From assembly GCA_015679605.1 (NCBI GenBank), contig JAAAVE010000596.1, positions 1 to 10,027 of the forward strand: 10,027 nt of DNA, read 5' to 3'. Position numbers and translations under genes: made by a program. Source of the stretch: Podila epigama. Its lineage: Eukaryota > Mortierellomycota > Mortierellomycetes > Mortierellales > Mortierellaceae. Positions 1 through 9,641 of the stretch are shown in pieces; the stretch's first letter is position 1; each line of letters starts with the position of its first letter. The notes under the pieces are model-generated. The model had not been told where the DNA came from. It saw only the letters and a list, made by a program, of their open reading frames with translations, and did no database searches.

Positions 1-358
1 CTGATGGCCTTGCACTTTGAATTTTCTTCACAGTGAGCGTGACTGTTAAATGAATACCTTGAGTGGCATCATGAGCCCAGCGGAATCTCTCATTTCGAAC
101 CAATGAAGCTGGCAGCACAGTGCCATTCCGGATGCTCCGCAGATGTTTTATGACTTCATCTGTAGCCTGTGATGAGTGCTACCGGCAGCACTAATTGTTG
201 GCTCGATCCATGCATTTTTCGTCGAGTATTCTCAGCATTAGTGAAATCCCCCATATAAAACCCGCAGAAAAGCTCACGAAAAATGCGCTCATGGTCAAAA
301 TAAATAATTATTGGAAATTGCCTACTCCGCAGGAATCCCCTCATAAAATCATATGGTG
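1..358 (-). pseudogene. Possible decayed or partial gene, unrecognised family
   Basis: Two adjacent minus-strand reading frames here look protein-like. The first is open from about 358 down to a TGA at 156-158 and reads through stretches such as FYMGDFTNAENTRRKMHGSS. The second is open from about 179 to the window edge and contains DEVIKHLRSIRNGTV and RNERFRWAHDATQG. They overlap by about 20 nt around 158-179, and the second lies +1 relative to the first, so one frameshift or a short intron could join them. I do not recognise a family, I see no convincing start, and neither frame is long enough to be certain. It could be a relic of a repeated or mobile element gene, the end of a gene lying to the left, or chance. 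Composition resembles coding sequence more than the T-rich DNA next to it. Confidence 0.3.
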
Positions 359-440
359 CTCATAATTACGTGGAAATTATTTCTGCTATCCCAAAAGAGG
401 AGCCTATTCTGAATGCCTTTTCTAAATCTTACTATATACA

Positions 441-500
441 TATGGGTGTAGTATGGGTGTAGTATGGGTGTAGTATGGCTGTAGTATGGCTGTATGGGTG
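441..500. repeat. 11-bp minisatellite
   Basis: Four full tandem copies of an 11-bp unit (tatgggtgtag, the fourth with a g-to-c change) run from 441 to 484. Two 8-bp truncated copies follow (tatggctg, tatgggtg). The array lies in non-coding DNA between the left-edge coding-like stretch and the 3' end of the SPF45-like gene. Confidence 0.9.
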
Positions 501-894
501 TTAAATATTCATCACCGCAGCATTTTTTTTTTGTTCTTTTTATCATTTCTTCACCTTTTCCTCCACATTTCATTTCTCGAAACCCTTCAAACCGCACAAG
601 CACTTCTACTCTACATTCCACTGTGACACACCATGACCATCAAGTGTTTGACCCTGTATTGTCTTACACACAGACACACTCACTCACGCACCGCTCTCCC
701 CCAAGTTGTATCCTTCCACATGGAAATGATCTTTTGCCCTTGCAATGTCGTACGATAGGTAGCATGACCCTATTGGCTGAGACCCTGCCTTACTCAATCA
801 TCCATCAAAGACAAAAAAAAGTGAGAAGAAAGCAGCACAGAAAAAAAAATAATAGAGAATGCTTCACCACAACCTCGCTTGAGAAATCGATACT
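501..894. other. Intergenic stretch without an identifiable gene
   Basis: This stretch is pyrimidine-rich on the plus strand in its first half, with CA-rich patches near 660-690 and A-runs near 813-850. A 41-codon plus-strand ORF (633-758) starts with ATG but has no recognisable product and low-complexity content. The right end must hold the short 3' UTR and cleavage site of the minus-strand SPF45-like gene. I see no RNA gene or mobile element. Confidence 0.6.
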
Positions 895-900
895 TTTATT
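895..900 (-). terminator. Polyadenylation signal overlapping the SPF45-like stop codon
   Basis: On the minus strand the stop TGA (902-900) shares its final A with a canonical AATAAA hexamer (900-895), giving TGAATAAA. If this signal is used, the mRNA would have only a few tens of nucleotides of 3' UTR. Confidence 0.5.
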
Positions 901-2732
901 CATGGAGCCAACTTCAGACTGTCAAACAGAGCCTCATCGTAAAACTGACCCCGTACTTGTCGTCCTCCAAAAAAGCGTCCATGAAGATCATTGAGTGCTT
1001 TCTGTGCAGACATGGGTGATTGGAATTTGACAAAGATGCGCACTGCTTCCTCTGGTGGTACAGCACCGTTTTGTACCTCGTATATTAAACAACGAACAAC
1101 TGGGCCGAATTTCTCGCATTCCGCTGCAGTCTCTTCCTCAAGCGAATCATCCACCTCTCCTGGTCCAACCATGTTGGTCAAAAGAATGACTGAAGACGGA
1201 GTGACTATGGAGAATCAGACGGATAGTTTTCATGTTAAATACAGGCTCGTAGATGTTGTGCTAAAACAAACGAGAGATAGAAACTCGACAAATTATTACC
1301 CTTTGCAACTGTTGGTTGTGTGCTTGGCGTAAATGCGACTCGTTGTGAGTTGTTATGTGGCTGTGTCGTTGCGCGTTGTTGGCTAAGCTGAGCACGACGC
1401 ATGAAGGCGTCTTCTCCTGAGACATCTTTGGCAATCTCTGCAGCTATCGAGGCTGGTGGTGCATGCGTTCCCGATAATGTTCTTGAATCAGGAATCGAGC
1501 TAGGTGGTGGTGCATGCGCTCCCGACGACGATTTTGACTCGGAAACCAAGCTAGGTGGTGGTGCAAAAGCCTTGTAAGACTTGGGGCGAGCTCCATTGTT
1601 GGATTCACTCCTCGTTGGTGAAATATGCCGCGAGCGTTGTTGAGAATATGAACGTGGTGACCTGGATCGTGAGCCCTCATAGGATGTTGGGCGATCATTG
1701 TTACTCTCTGGATGGTCAGCGTTTTGTTGAGGTCTTCCATGTTGTTGCCCCTGTTGTTTTGACCGATACCTCGGAGGACTCTGAGAGTAACGCCGTTCTG
1801 GTGACATTCGGTGACTCTGTGCATGCCTTTCGGGGGTACGGGAGGGTGATCTGGATCGAGAGCGAGAGCGGGATCGCGATCTTGAGTAGCTACGAGTCGG
1901 CGACCTTGAACGACTCCGTGTGTATGATCTGGAACGTGATCTAGACCGCGATCGTGAAGTTGACCGACGACTCCTGTAGTTTTCCTTTTTGCGTTCCAAT
2001 AACCGGCGCTCGTATGTTTGTCGAGCCTCCTCTTCATATGCTGCCTTAAAGTCCATGAATTCATTTGGCCGCGACACTTCGTACTCGTCATCTAGTGACA
2101 TTGGAGCTTGTTGACCTCTTGGTGTCTGTTTCTTGTTTAGTTTCTTTGGTTGAGCCTAAAGGTATTGGAGGTGAGTAAAGTCAGAGTGTTACAACAACAA
2201 GAACCAAAAAAAAAAAAAAAAAGTACCATATGTTCAACATGAAAACATACTTGGGCGTCGCCTTCATTTCTCTGCACTTGTGCTGTCATTGCCTTGAGCC
2301 AACTGTTTTCGTCCAACGTTGTCACTGCCGCGTTTGGTTTCGAGGCGACCTCAGTGGTAGTTGCATTGTCTTTGGTTGCATCGGAAGGTGCAACTGAAGC
2401 TGAGGCTACTGCTGTGGATGAATGAGCAGTAAACCCAGCGGGGATAGAGCGCATGGCGGTTCTAGGTTTTGGTGGTGCAAGTTTCCTATTAAGTATAGGC
2501 TTGAAACGGGTGACTGAGGCTGACCATGAAGCTGAGGTAGGTTGGGAAGAAGCCGAGGGTCAGAATAGGTAGGACCAACACATTGGACAGACACGATTGT
2601 GTTTTGGGGAACAGTTGGTTCACCTGGAATGGGAGGTTTGATAACCGTAAACGAGGAAGTGGTTGAAGGTGCTTGTGCATCGGCTTTGTCACCCTCCTTC
2701 GAGGGAGGTGGTAAGTCGCCGTACAGTGACAT
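900..2732 (-). CDS. SPF45/RBM17-like splicing factor with RS domain and C-terminal UHM
   Basis: Predicted nuclear pre-mRNA splicing factor of 516 residues. Exons, in gene order: 2624-2732, 2251-2531, 1300-2155 and 900-1204. Introns are 92, 95 and 95 nt, all GT-AG, and the phases match (1, 0, 1). The first two introns carry CTGAC branch-like sites. The start MSLYGDLPPP and the SxSW motif (W39) match the SPF45 N terminus. Residues 191-238 are almost pure RS/SR dipeptides, with a second SR patch at 292-313. SGEDAFMRRAQLS (376-388) resembles a segment found in RBM17 relatives. Residues 417-513 form a U2AF-homology motif RRM: LLTNMVGPGEVDD, an acidic EEE helix, and RFF (492-494), the RxF signature that grips ULM tryptophans. 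In animals this domain binds SF3B1 and related proteins; that role is inferred here. No G-patch is visible, although family members normally carry one. Divergent from AIF. Confidence 0.85.
1449..1571 (-). repeat. 51-bp in-frame tandem repeat inside the SPF45-like exon 3
   Basis: Period 51 bp: gcatgcg recurs at 1461 and 1512, and the same frame position recurs at 1563. It encodes repeats of 17 residues beginning APPPS and ending SGAH or SGTH, with a third, diverged copy running into the SGEDAF motif. It lies in the disordered linker before the UHM. Confidence 0.8.
1838..1985 (-). repeat. RS-dipeptide coding low-complexity tract
   Basis: The minus strand reads repeated AGN/CGN codons (Arg-Ser) encoding most of residues 191-238 of the SPF45-like protein. 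Different synonymous codons alternate, so this is a constrained protein repeat rather than a fresh microsatellite. Confidence 0.8.
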
Positions 2733-2996
2733 GATGTGCGTGTGTGTGTTTCTTTTGAATGAATAAAGTTAATCTCATCCATCCATCCATCCATCCATCC
2801 ATCCATCCATGCATTGTTCGCCAGACAAGAGAAAGTTGGTGTGATCGATGGGTGGCTTAGCTTTTCCGATATTCTCGAAGAAGAAAGGGAAAGGGGGGAA
2901 AAGAAAGAGATTCCCCTTCAACGAACAAGAAAAGTTGTTGATCACATTCACCTTCTTTCCCTTTTCTCTTCCCTCAAATCCAACGCTCGCTCCCTC
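2733..2996. promoter_or_regulatory. Divergent promoter between SPF45-like gene and AIF
   Basis: These 264 bp separate two outward-facing ATGs, so both genes must be driven from here or from the neighbouring transcript. A (CATC)n microsatellite lies 44-78 bp upstream of the SPF45-like start. The AIF side ends in a C/T-rich leader (about 2948-2996), typical of fungal 5' leaders. I see no clear TATA box. Confidence 0.65.
2776..2810. repeat. (CATC)n microsatellite
   Basis: Nearly nine uninterrupted CATC units in the shared SPF45-like/AIF promoter. Such perfect tetranucleotide arrays are usually length-polymorphic. Confidence 0.95.
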
Positions 2997-5619
2997 ATGA
3001 ACTCACTAGCATTCAGAGCTATGCTCAGGACACCCGCTCGTCTCGGCCAGCGTGCCGCGACCATGGCTGCACCCCGCCAGGGCATGTTCTCATTGCGTCA
3101 AACTGCCCGCTCCTATGCCTCCCATGCTCCCGCTGCTGTCCCTCACAAACCTAACTCGGATGCCGCTTGGGTGGTATGGTGCCCTGAGCACCACGCTCAC
3201 GCTGTCGTGTTTCACTCTGTTCTTTTTTCTATTTTACCAGTGCTAAACTGTTCCTTTTATGTACTTTGTTACTAGGTTGGATCGTTGCTGTTTTTTGGTC
3301 CCTTGGTAAGCTTTTTAATTTGTTTATTCAGCATCAGGATCGCGACCTTTTTGCTCAATGATGGTTTATTTTTGCTTATGTTTACGCAGTTGTCAGGGTC
3401 CAAACTCACGTATCCTTTGCATGTATTTTTATGAAATTTGTTTCTCATTCATGTAGATCTACAAGCTCACTGCCCCTCCACCAAGGAAGACGGCTGGTGA
3501 AGCCGACGGTCACCATTCCTCCTCACATGCTAATGCTGCTGAACCTGCTGTGGAATCTGAAGAGGAAGAAGAGGCTAGCGCTGAAGAAGTCCCCGTAGTT
3601 GCTGTTTCTACAAAGCATGAGAAGGACTTTTACCCATATGTGTTGATCGGTAAGATTCTCGTACTGGTGTACTTGTATGGAATCAATGAACCAGGAGCCA
3701 AATGTTTAACATGATACGGTGCCAATTGTTGATGTCCCATACTTATTTTTTGATTCCTTGAATAGGTGCTGGTACTGCCTCGTTCGCTGCTATGGAGGCC
3801 ATCCGCGAGAAGGATCCTAATGCCTCTGTATGTCAACGTGTTCTTGGTTGCTAAATGAGCTCATGTTGTATACTTGAAAGCACTTTTGCAAAAGGAAAAC
3901 CAGGTGCTCGTGCGGTTTGCTGAAATGTTTAATTTATCCGCGTTTTCTTAGATCCTCATCATTGGCAATGAAGATATTGGACCTTACATGCGCCCCCCAT
4001 TGTCAAAGGAGATGTGGTTCAACAAGTCTGAGGAGACCACTGCGAACCTCTCTTTCAAGGACTGGCAGGGCAAGGAGCGCAAGTAAGTCCTTGGAGACGA
4101 AGCAATTGTCTATTGTGGTTCAATCTGATACAGATGCGACACGTTAACGCCTGTGCGAGATTTTTTTTTTTTTTTTTTTTAATAGCATTGTTCTTCAGGG
4201 CAAGGAAAAGATTGAGACTTTGACGCACGAGGAATTTGAAAAGATCGAATCGGCCGAGAGCGGCGTGAAGCTTTTGACTGGTGTCAGGGTGTCGGATCTC
4301 AATGTCACTGAGCAATCGATTACCTTGGGCAACGGCAAGGTCATCAAGTACGGCAAGGTTCTCTTGGCTACCGGTGGTGTCCCCAAGACGCTTCCTGTTT
4401 TGAAGGGTGCTGGCACTGGCAAGGTGACCACCTTCCGCTCCGTTGAGGACTTTAAGCACTTGCACGCCTTGGTCAAGTCCACTGGCAAGAAGATTGTCGT
4501 TGTCGGCGGAGGTTTCCTCGGAAGCGAGCTGGCTGTCGCTATTTCTCACTATGGTAAGTGATTAGATGAGATCTGAGGGATGCCTGGAGTTCAATGCACT
4601 CACATACTTGCTTTGTTTTTTGACCAAGGGAACTGACTTTGCATGATGTCTCCTTTTCTTGTGGATTACGCACTCACAAATATGCATAATATGCATGCAC
4701 ACACAAACTCGCTCGCTCTCTCAAATGATAACCAATAGGCAAGGACAAGAACGTCAAGGTCACTCAAATCTTCCCTGAGGATGGTAACATGGGCCTTGTC
4801 TTCCCTCGTTATTTGTCCAAGTGGACCACTTCCCAGGTTGAACAGGAAGGTGTTGAGGTTAGAGCCAACTCTCGCATTGCGTCGTCCAAGGCTGTGAACG
4901 AAGGCAAGCAGATCGAGTTGACTCTGGAGAACGGCGACAAGGTTGTTGCGGACCATGTTGTGGTCGCTGTTGGTATCGAGGCCAATGTGGAGCTCGCCAA
5001 GAAAGCTGGTCTGGAATTGGATGAGGTCCGCGGTGGTGTTGTTGTGAACGCTGAGCTCCAGGCTCGCAGCAACGTGTACTGTGCTGGTGATATGACCTCG
5101 TACCATGACGTGACCCTCGGCCGCCGCCGTGTTGAGCACTATGACAATGCTATTTTGGGTGGTCGTGTTGCTGGTCAGAACATGGCCTCGGATAAGCTTC
5201 ACAAGGCTTACAAGCACCAATCCATGTTCTGGTCTGATTTGGGTCCCCATATTGGTTATGAGGCTGTTGGTATTTTGGACTCGAAGCTCTCCACTGTCTC
5301 GATCTGGACAAAGAAGCCAGTTGCTCACGCTGCTGCTGATGCTGCCGATGGTGAGCACAAGACTGAGGCTGCTTCCTCTGATGTGGCCACTGCCGAGCGT
5401 GCCACTGCCACTCCTCTCCCTGCTGAGACTGTCAAGGTCGAGGACAAGGAAAAGTACAACAAGGGCTTGGTTCTGTACCTCAAGGAAAAGAAGATTGTTG
5501 GTCTTTTGATGTGGAACAACTTTGGCAAGGTCGAGGACGCTCGCAAGATCTTGGGTCAGGTATATGACAACGAGAAGGTCGAGGCTTTGGTCAAGCCTTT
5601 TGGCATTCATGAGGAGTAA
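2997..5619 (+). CDS. Apoptosis-inducing factor 1, mitochondrial (AIFM1 family FAD oxidoreductase)
   Basis: Predicted inner-membrane-anchored, FAD-binding NADH oxidoreductase of the intermembrane space. In animals AIF supports respiratory-chain assembly and moves to the nucleus in cell death; that role here is inferred. It has 613 residues, the same length as human AIFM1. Exons: 2997-3173, 3276-3305, 3457-3649, 3766-3827, 3952-4082, 4186-4553 and 4739-5619; all introns are GT-AG and in phase. Residues 1-45 form an Arg-rich, acid-free presequence (MNSLAFRAMLRTPARLG). About 56-73 is a short hydrophobic anchor, followed by a PPP and Glu-rich linker. Motifs: FAD Rossmann GAGTAS (about 134-139), PYMRPPLSKE (about 165-174), ATGG (259-262), NADH-binding GGGFLGSE (305-312), CAGDM (435-439), GRRRVEH (448-454) and MFWSDLG (483-489). 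An Ala-rich loop at about 515-559 sits in the C-terminal domain, where AIF proteins carry a disordered insert. The protein ends in FGIHEE. No in-frame ATG lies upstream. Confidence 0.95.
4161..4180 (+). repeat. T20 polypyrimidine tract at AIF intron 5 acceptor
   Basis: Twenty uninterrupted T residues directly before the aatag acceptor of the 103-nt intron 5. It probably serves as the polypyrimidine tract. Confidence 0.9.
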
Positions 5620-5822
5620 AGAAAAAAAATGTATTATGGTGTATGTACTCTTTTTTTTTTTGGTCAACCATTAGCATTAAAAAAACATGATCATCCTTCT
5701 TAAAGAGTTTTTTTTTTTTGGGTTACAAACGATGTTTTTTAGTGTGTGTTATATTTTCAAATGCAGGTAATAGGGTTGAAAAGGGGAGAAAGAGCAGCAA
5801 TGTGAGAGAAGGTAGTATAGAT
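5620..5822. other. Convergent 3' region between AIF and spermidine synthase
   Basis: These 203 bp lie between two facing stop codons. T11 (5651-5661) and T10 (5710-5719) runs and an ATTAAA hexamer (5676-5681, plus strand, 57 nt past the AIF stop) are candidates for AIF 3' end formation. I find no AATAAA for spermidine synthase on the minus strand, so overlapping 3' UTRs are possible. Confidence 0.4.
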
Positions 5823-7774
<1,952 letters not shown>

Positions 7775-7847
7775 TGTCAGCCTTGGATGGGTCGGTAACT
7801 GCATTGAACAGAGCGTGTGAAAAAAATATATATATAAATGTAGAATA

Positions 7848-7853
7848 TTTATT
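7848..7853 (-). terminator. Polyadenylation signal of the OPRT gene
   Basis: AATAAA on the minus strand, about 40 nt past the OPRT stop codon, next to a T-rich/AT-repeat stretch on the transcript strand. Spacing and composition fit a fungal 3' end. Confidence 0.55.
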
Positions 7854-7893
7854 CAATAGGTTTTGTCTCTCTCAGAATAACAGTAAAGAGAAT

Positions 7894-8547
7894 TTAAACA
7901 CCATACTTCTCGCGGTAGGCGCGCATTTGGGCCAAGTGCTCACCATAGGTACCCTTCTCCTCCATATAGGTCATGATATGGGTCATGTTGACAATGGCCT
8001 TGACAGGCACTCCAAAATCACGCTCAACCTCCTGAATAGCAGACATATCACCGTTCTTGCCAGTCTCCTGACGGTCAACAGCGACAAGGACTCCGGCCAA
8101 TTGAGCCTTGCAGTCCTCAATGATCTGAACCGACTCACGGATAGCAGTGCCAGCAGTGATCACATCGTCAATGACCAGGACACGGCCCTTGAGAGGCGAG
8201 CCGACAATGGTACCACCCTCACCATGGTCCTTCTTCTCCTTGCGGTTGAAGCAGTAAGGTGTATCCTTGTTGTAGGGAGCATCGGCCAATGCAATGACAG
8301 TGGTGCAAGCGAGGGGCACACCCTTGTAGGCGGGGCCAAAAATAATGTCGTGCTCAATGCCAGAGTCATTGACAGCAGCAGCATAGAACTTGCCAATCTT
8401 GGACAACGATGCTCCAGTGTTGAAGAGACCGGCGTTGAGGAAGTAAGGGCTGATACGGCCAGACTTGAGTGTGAACTGACCAAACTTCAAGACCTCATTC
8501 TCGATGGCAAACTCGATGAACTCGCGCTGATAATCCTTGATGGTCAT
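7894..8547 (-). CDS. URA5: Orotate phosphoribosyltransferase
   Basis: Converts orotate and PRPP to orotidine 5'-monophosphate, the fifth step of de novo pyrimidine synthesis; cytosolic homodimer. It has 217 residues in a single exon. [16 protein letters not shown] (25-40) is the N-terminal substrate-binding hood, FGPAYKG (70-76) a conserved strand-loop, [11 protein letters not shown] (102-112) the flexible catalytic loop with the essential Lys and His, and [13 protein letters not shown] (123-135) the PRPP-binding motif with its paired Asp. Length matches fungal Ura5-type enzymes, and there is no OMP decarboxylase fusion as in animal UMPS. Unlike the neighbouring spliced genes it has no intron. 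It is divergent from the adenylate kinase gene and tandem with spermidine synthase. Loss of this enzyme is known in fungi to give uracil auxotrophy. Confidence 0.98.
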   Translation of the reverse strand: MTIKDYQREFIEFAIENEVLKFGQFTLKSGRISPYFLNAGLFNTGASLSKIGKFYAAAVNDSGIEHDIIFGPAYKGVPLACTTVIALADAPYNKDTPYCFNRKEKKDHGEGGTIVGSPLKGRVLVIDDVITAGTAIRESVQIIEDCKAQLAGVLVAVDRQETGKNGDMSAIQEVERDFGVPVKAIVNMTHIMTYMEEKGTYGEHLAQMRAYREKYGV

Positions 8548-8879
8548 TGTGATGAAGAAGATATAAAATGCTGCTTGTTCAAGTCAATGGTAGAAACTCT
8601 GACGAATGATGTGCAATGCAAAGCGACTCGCTGCTGCTGCTACTGGTCGAAACGGTTGGATAATGTTGGGTCATTTCAAGAAAGGGAACGAAAAAGAAGA
8701 AACAGTAGAAGAAAAGGCGGGGGGATGTTTAAATTTTGTTTTGTGTTTGGATGTTGATCGGACTGCTTTTTTTTTTTTTTTTGTGAAAGTTTTATGCCTC
8801 CACATATTTAACCTCGTGCATTGGGCGACACAAAGAAACCAACACACACACACATCCTTTAGCAATTTACAACATACAA
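8548..8879. promoter_or_regulatory. Divergent promoter between OPRT and adenylate kinase 6
   Basis: These 332 bp lie between two outward-facing ATGs. A T16 run (8767-8782) of the poly(dA:dT) type that excludes nucleosomes in fungi sits about 100 bp upstream of the AK6 start. A CA-repeat leader (8842-8854) precedes that ATG. I see no convincing TATA box. Confidence 0.6.
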
Positions 8880-9446
8880 ATGGACTCTGATTCCGGATCT
8901 GAGGCTGGCGATGCGCCTTACTACCCTCGCAGCAAACCCAACATCCTGATTACCGGTACTCCTGGAACTGGAAAGACAACGACCTCTGAGATGGCAGCAG
9001 AGGCCACTGGTCTGAAGCACGTTAACGTTGGTGACCTTGTCAAGGCCAAGAGTTTGCACGAGGGACTCGACACCGAATATGACAGCTACATCCTCGACGA
9101 AGACAAGCTTTTGGATGAAATGGAGGACTTTATGCGGGCTGGAGGAAACGTCGTCGACTTTCACACCTGCGAGATCTTTCCCGAAAGATGGTTTGATCTG
9201 GTCATTGTCCTGCGAACCGACAACAGCATCCTCTACCCAAGACTCGAAGGCCGTGGATACAACGCCAAAAAGATCAATGAAAACATGGAGTGTGAGATCA
9301 TGCAGGTTGTCCTCGAGGATGCTCGAGAGTCCTATGCACCCGAGATTGTGATTGAGCTTCAAAGCAACAACATTGAAGAGATGGAGGAGAATGTTTCCCG
9401 GATCAAGACTTGGTTTGACCATTGGATGGAGAACAATAAGGAATAG
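8880..9446 (+). CDS. FAP7: Adenylate kinase isoenzyme 6 / Fap7-type nuclear NTPase
   Basis: Small P-loop kinase of the AK6/hCINAP/Fap7 family. In yeast, Fap7 acts with Rps14 in the final maturation of the 40S ribosomal subunit; AK6 also phosphorylates AMP. It has 188 residues in one exon. The acidic head (MDSDSGSEAGD) precedes the P-loop GTPGTGKT (26-33). VNVGDLVK (48-55) and DSYILDEDKLLDEM follow. VDFHTCEIFPERWFDLV (92-108) is the family hallmark. RLEGRGYNAKKINENMECEI (121-140) covers the lid and AMP region. The C terminus (about 160-188) is acidic and ends in a tryptophan-containing helix, FDHWMENNKE. Length fits the family (about 170-200). It shares a promoter with OPRT and converges on the ferredoxin reductase gene. 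Ordinary adenylate kinases (Adk1) are excluded by the short lid and the FPERWFDLV motif. Confidence 0.95.
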   Translation: MDSDSGSEAGDAPYYPRSKPNILITGTPGTGKTTTSEMAAEATGLKHVNVGDLVKAKSLHEGLDTEYDSYILDEDKLLDEMEDFMRAGGNVVDFHTCEIFPERWFDLVIVLRTDNSILYPRLEGRGYNAKKINENMECEIMQVVLEDARESYAPEIVIELQSNNIEEMEENVSRIKTWFDHWMENNKE

Positions 9447-9641
9447 ATAACATAACACCTAAAAGAAACCGCCCAACTTGTACAAAATATACATCAACAA
9501 CAACAACATTTACAACAACAGCAAGAAAAATATGTATATGCAAATTGAACGCAATTCAAACGGGAATACAAAAGGAAGAATATCTATGCGAAAGGAATGT
9601 CTATATGGGAGCGTCTTTCAGTTTGTTGGGTCCCCAATGGT
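9447..9641. other. Convergent 3' region of AK6 and ferredoxin reductase
   Basis: These 195 bp separate two facing stop codons. The left half is A-rich with imperfect CAA/ACA repeats (about 9490-9530). I find no AATAAA on either strand. Confidence 0.4.

Noticed and set aside
633-758. 41-codon plus-strand ORF beginning with the same 12 nt (ATGACCATCAAG) as OPRT
   Set aside because: Similarity stops after MTIK, a 12-nt match is expected by chance in a window this size, and the rest is low-complexity without homology I can recognise.
1444-2091. A 215-codon minus-strand frame overlapping the RS-domain exon
   Set aside because: It is an alternative frame of the Arg-Ser repeat region; the chosen frame connects to the SPF45 N terminus and UHM through in-phase introns.
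2814-2996. In-frame extension upstream of the AIF start
   Set aside because: No ATG lies in frame before 2997, and the ATG at 2997 opens a good mitochondrial presequence.
3390-3422. An 11-codon exon variant ending before GTATTT inside AIF intron 2
   Set aside because: It would keep frame but leave a following intron of only 34 nt, too short for normal splicing.
2997-5619. AIF gene as a bacterial-type ferredoxin reductase of recent horizontal transfer
   Set aside because: Six introns, a presequence, a membrane anchor and the AIF-specific C-terminal domain (MFWSDLG, Ala-rich loop, FGIHEE end) show a native mitochondrial AIF.
4666-5667. A 333-codon open frame on the strand opposite AIF exons 6-7
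   Set aside because: It mirrors a strongly conserved AIF coding exon, has low-complexity Leu/Val-rich content and no recognisable domain; such shadows arise from codon bias.
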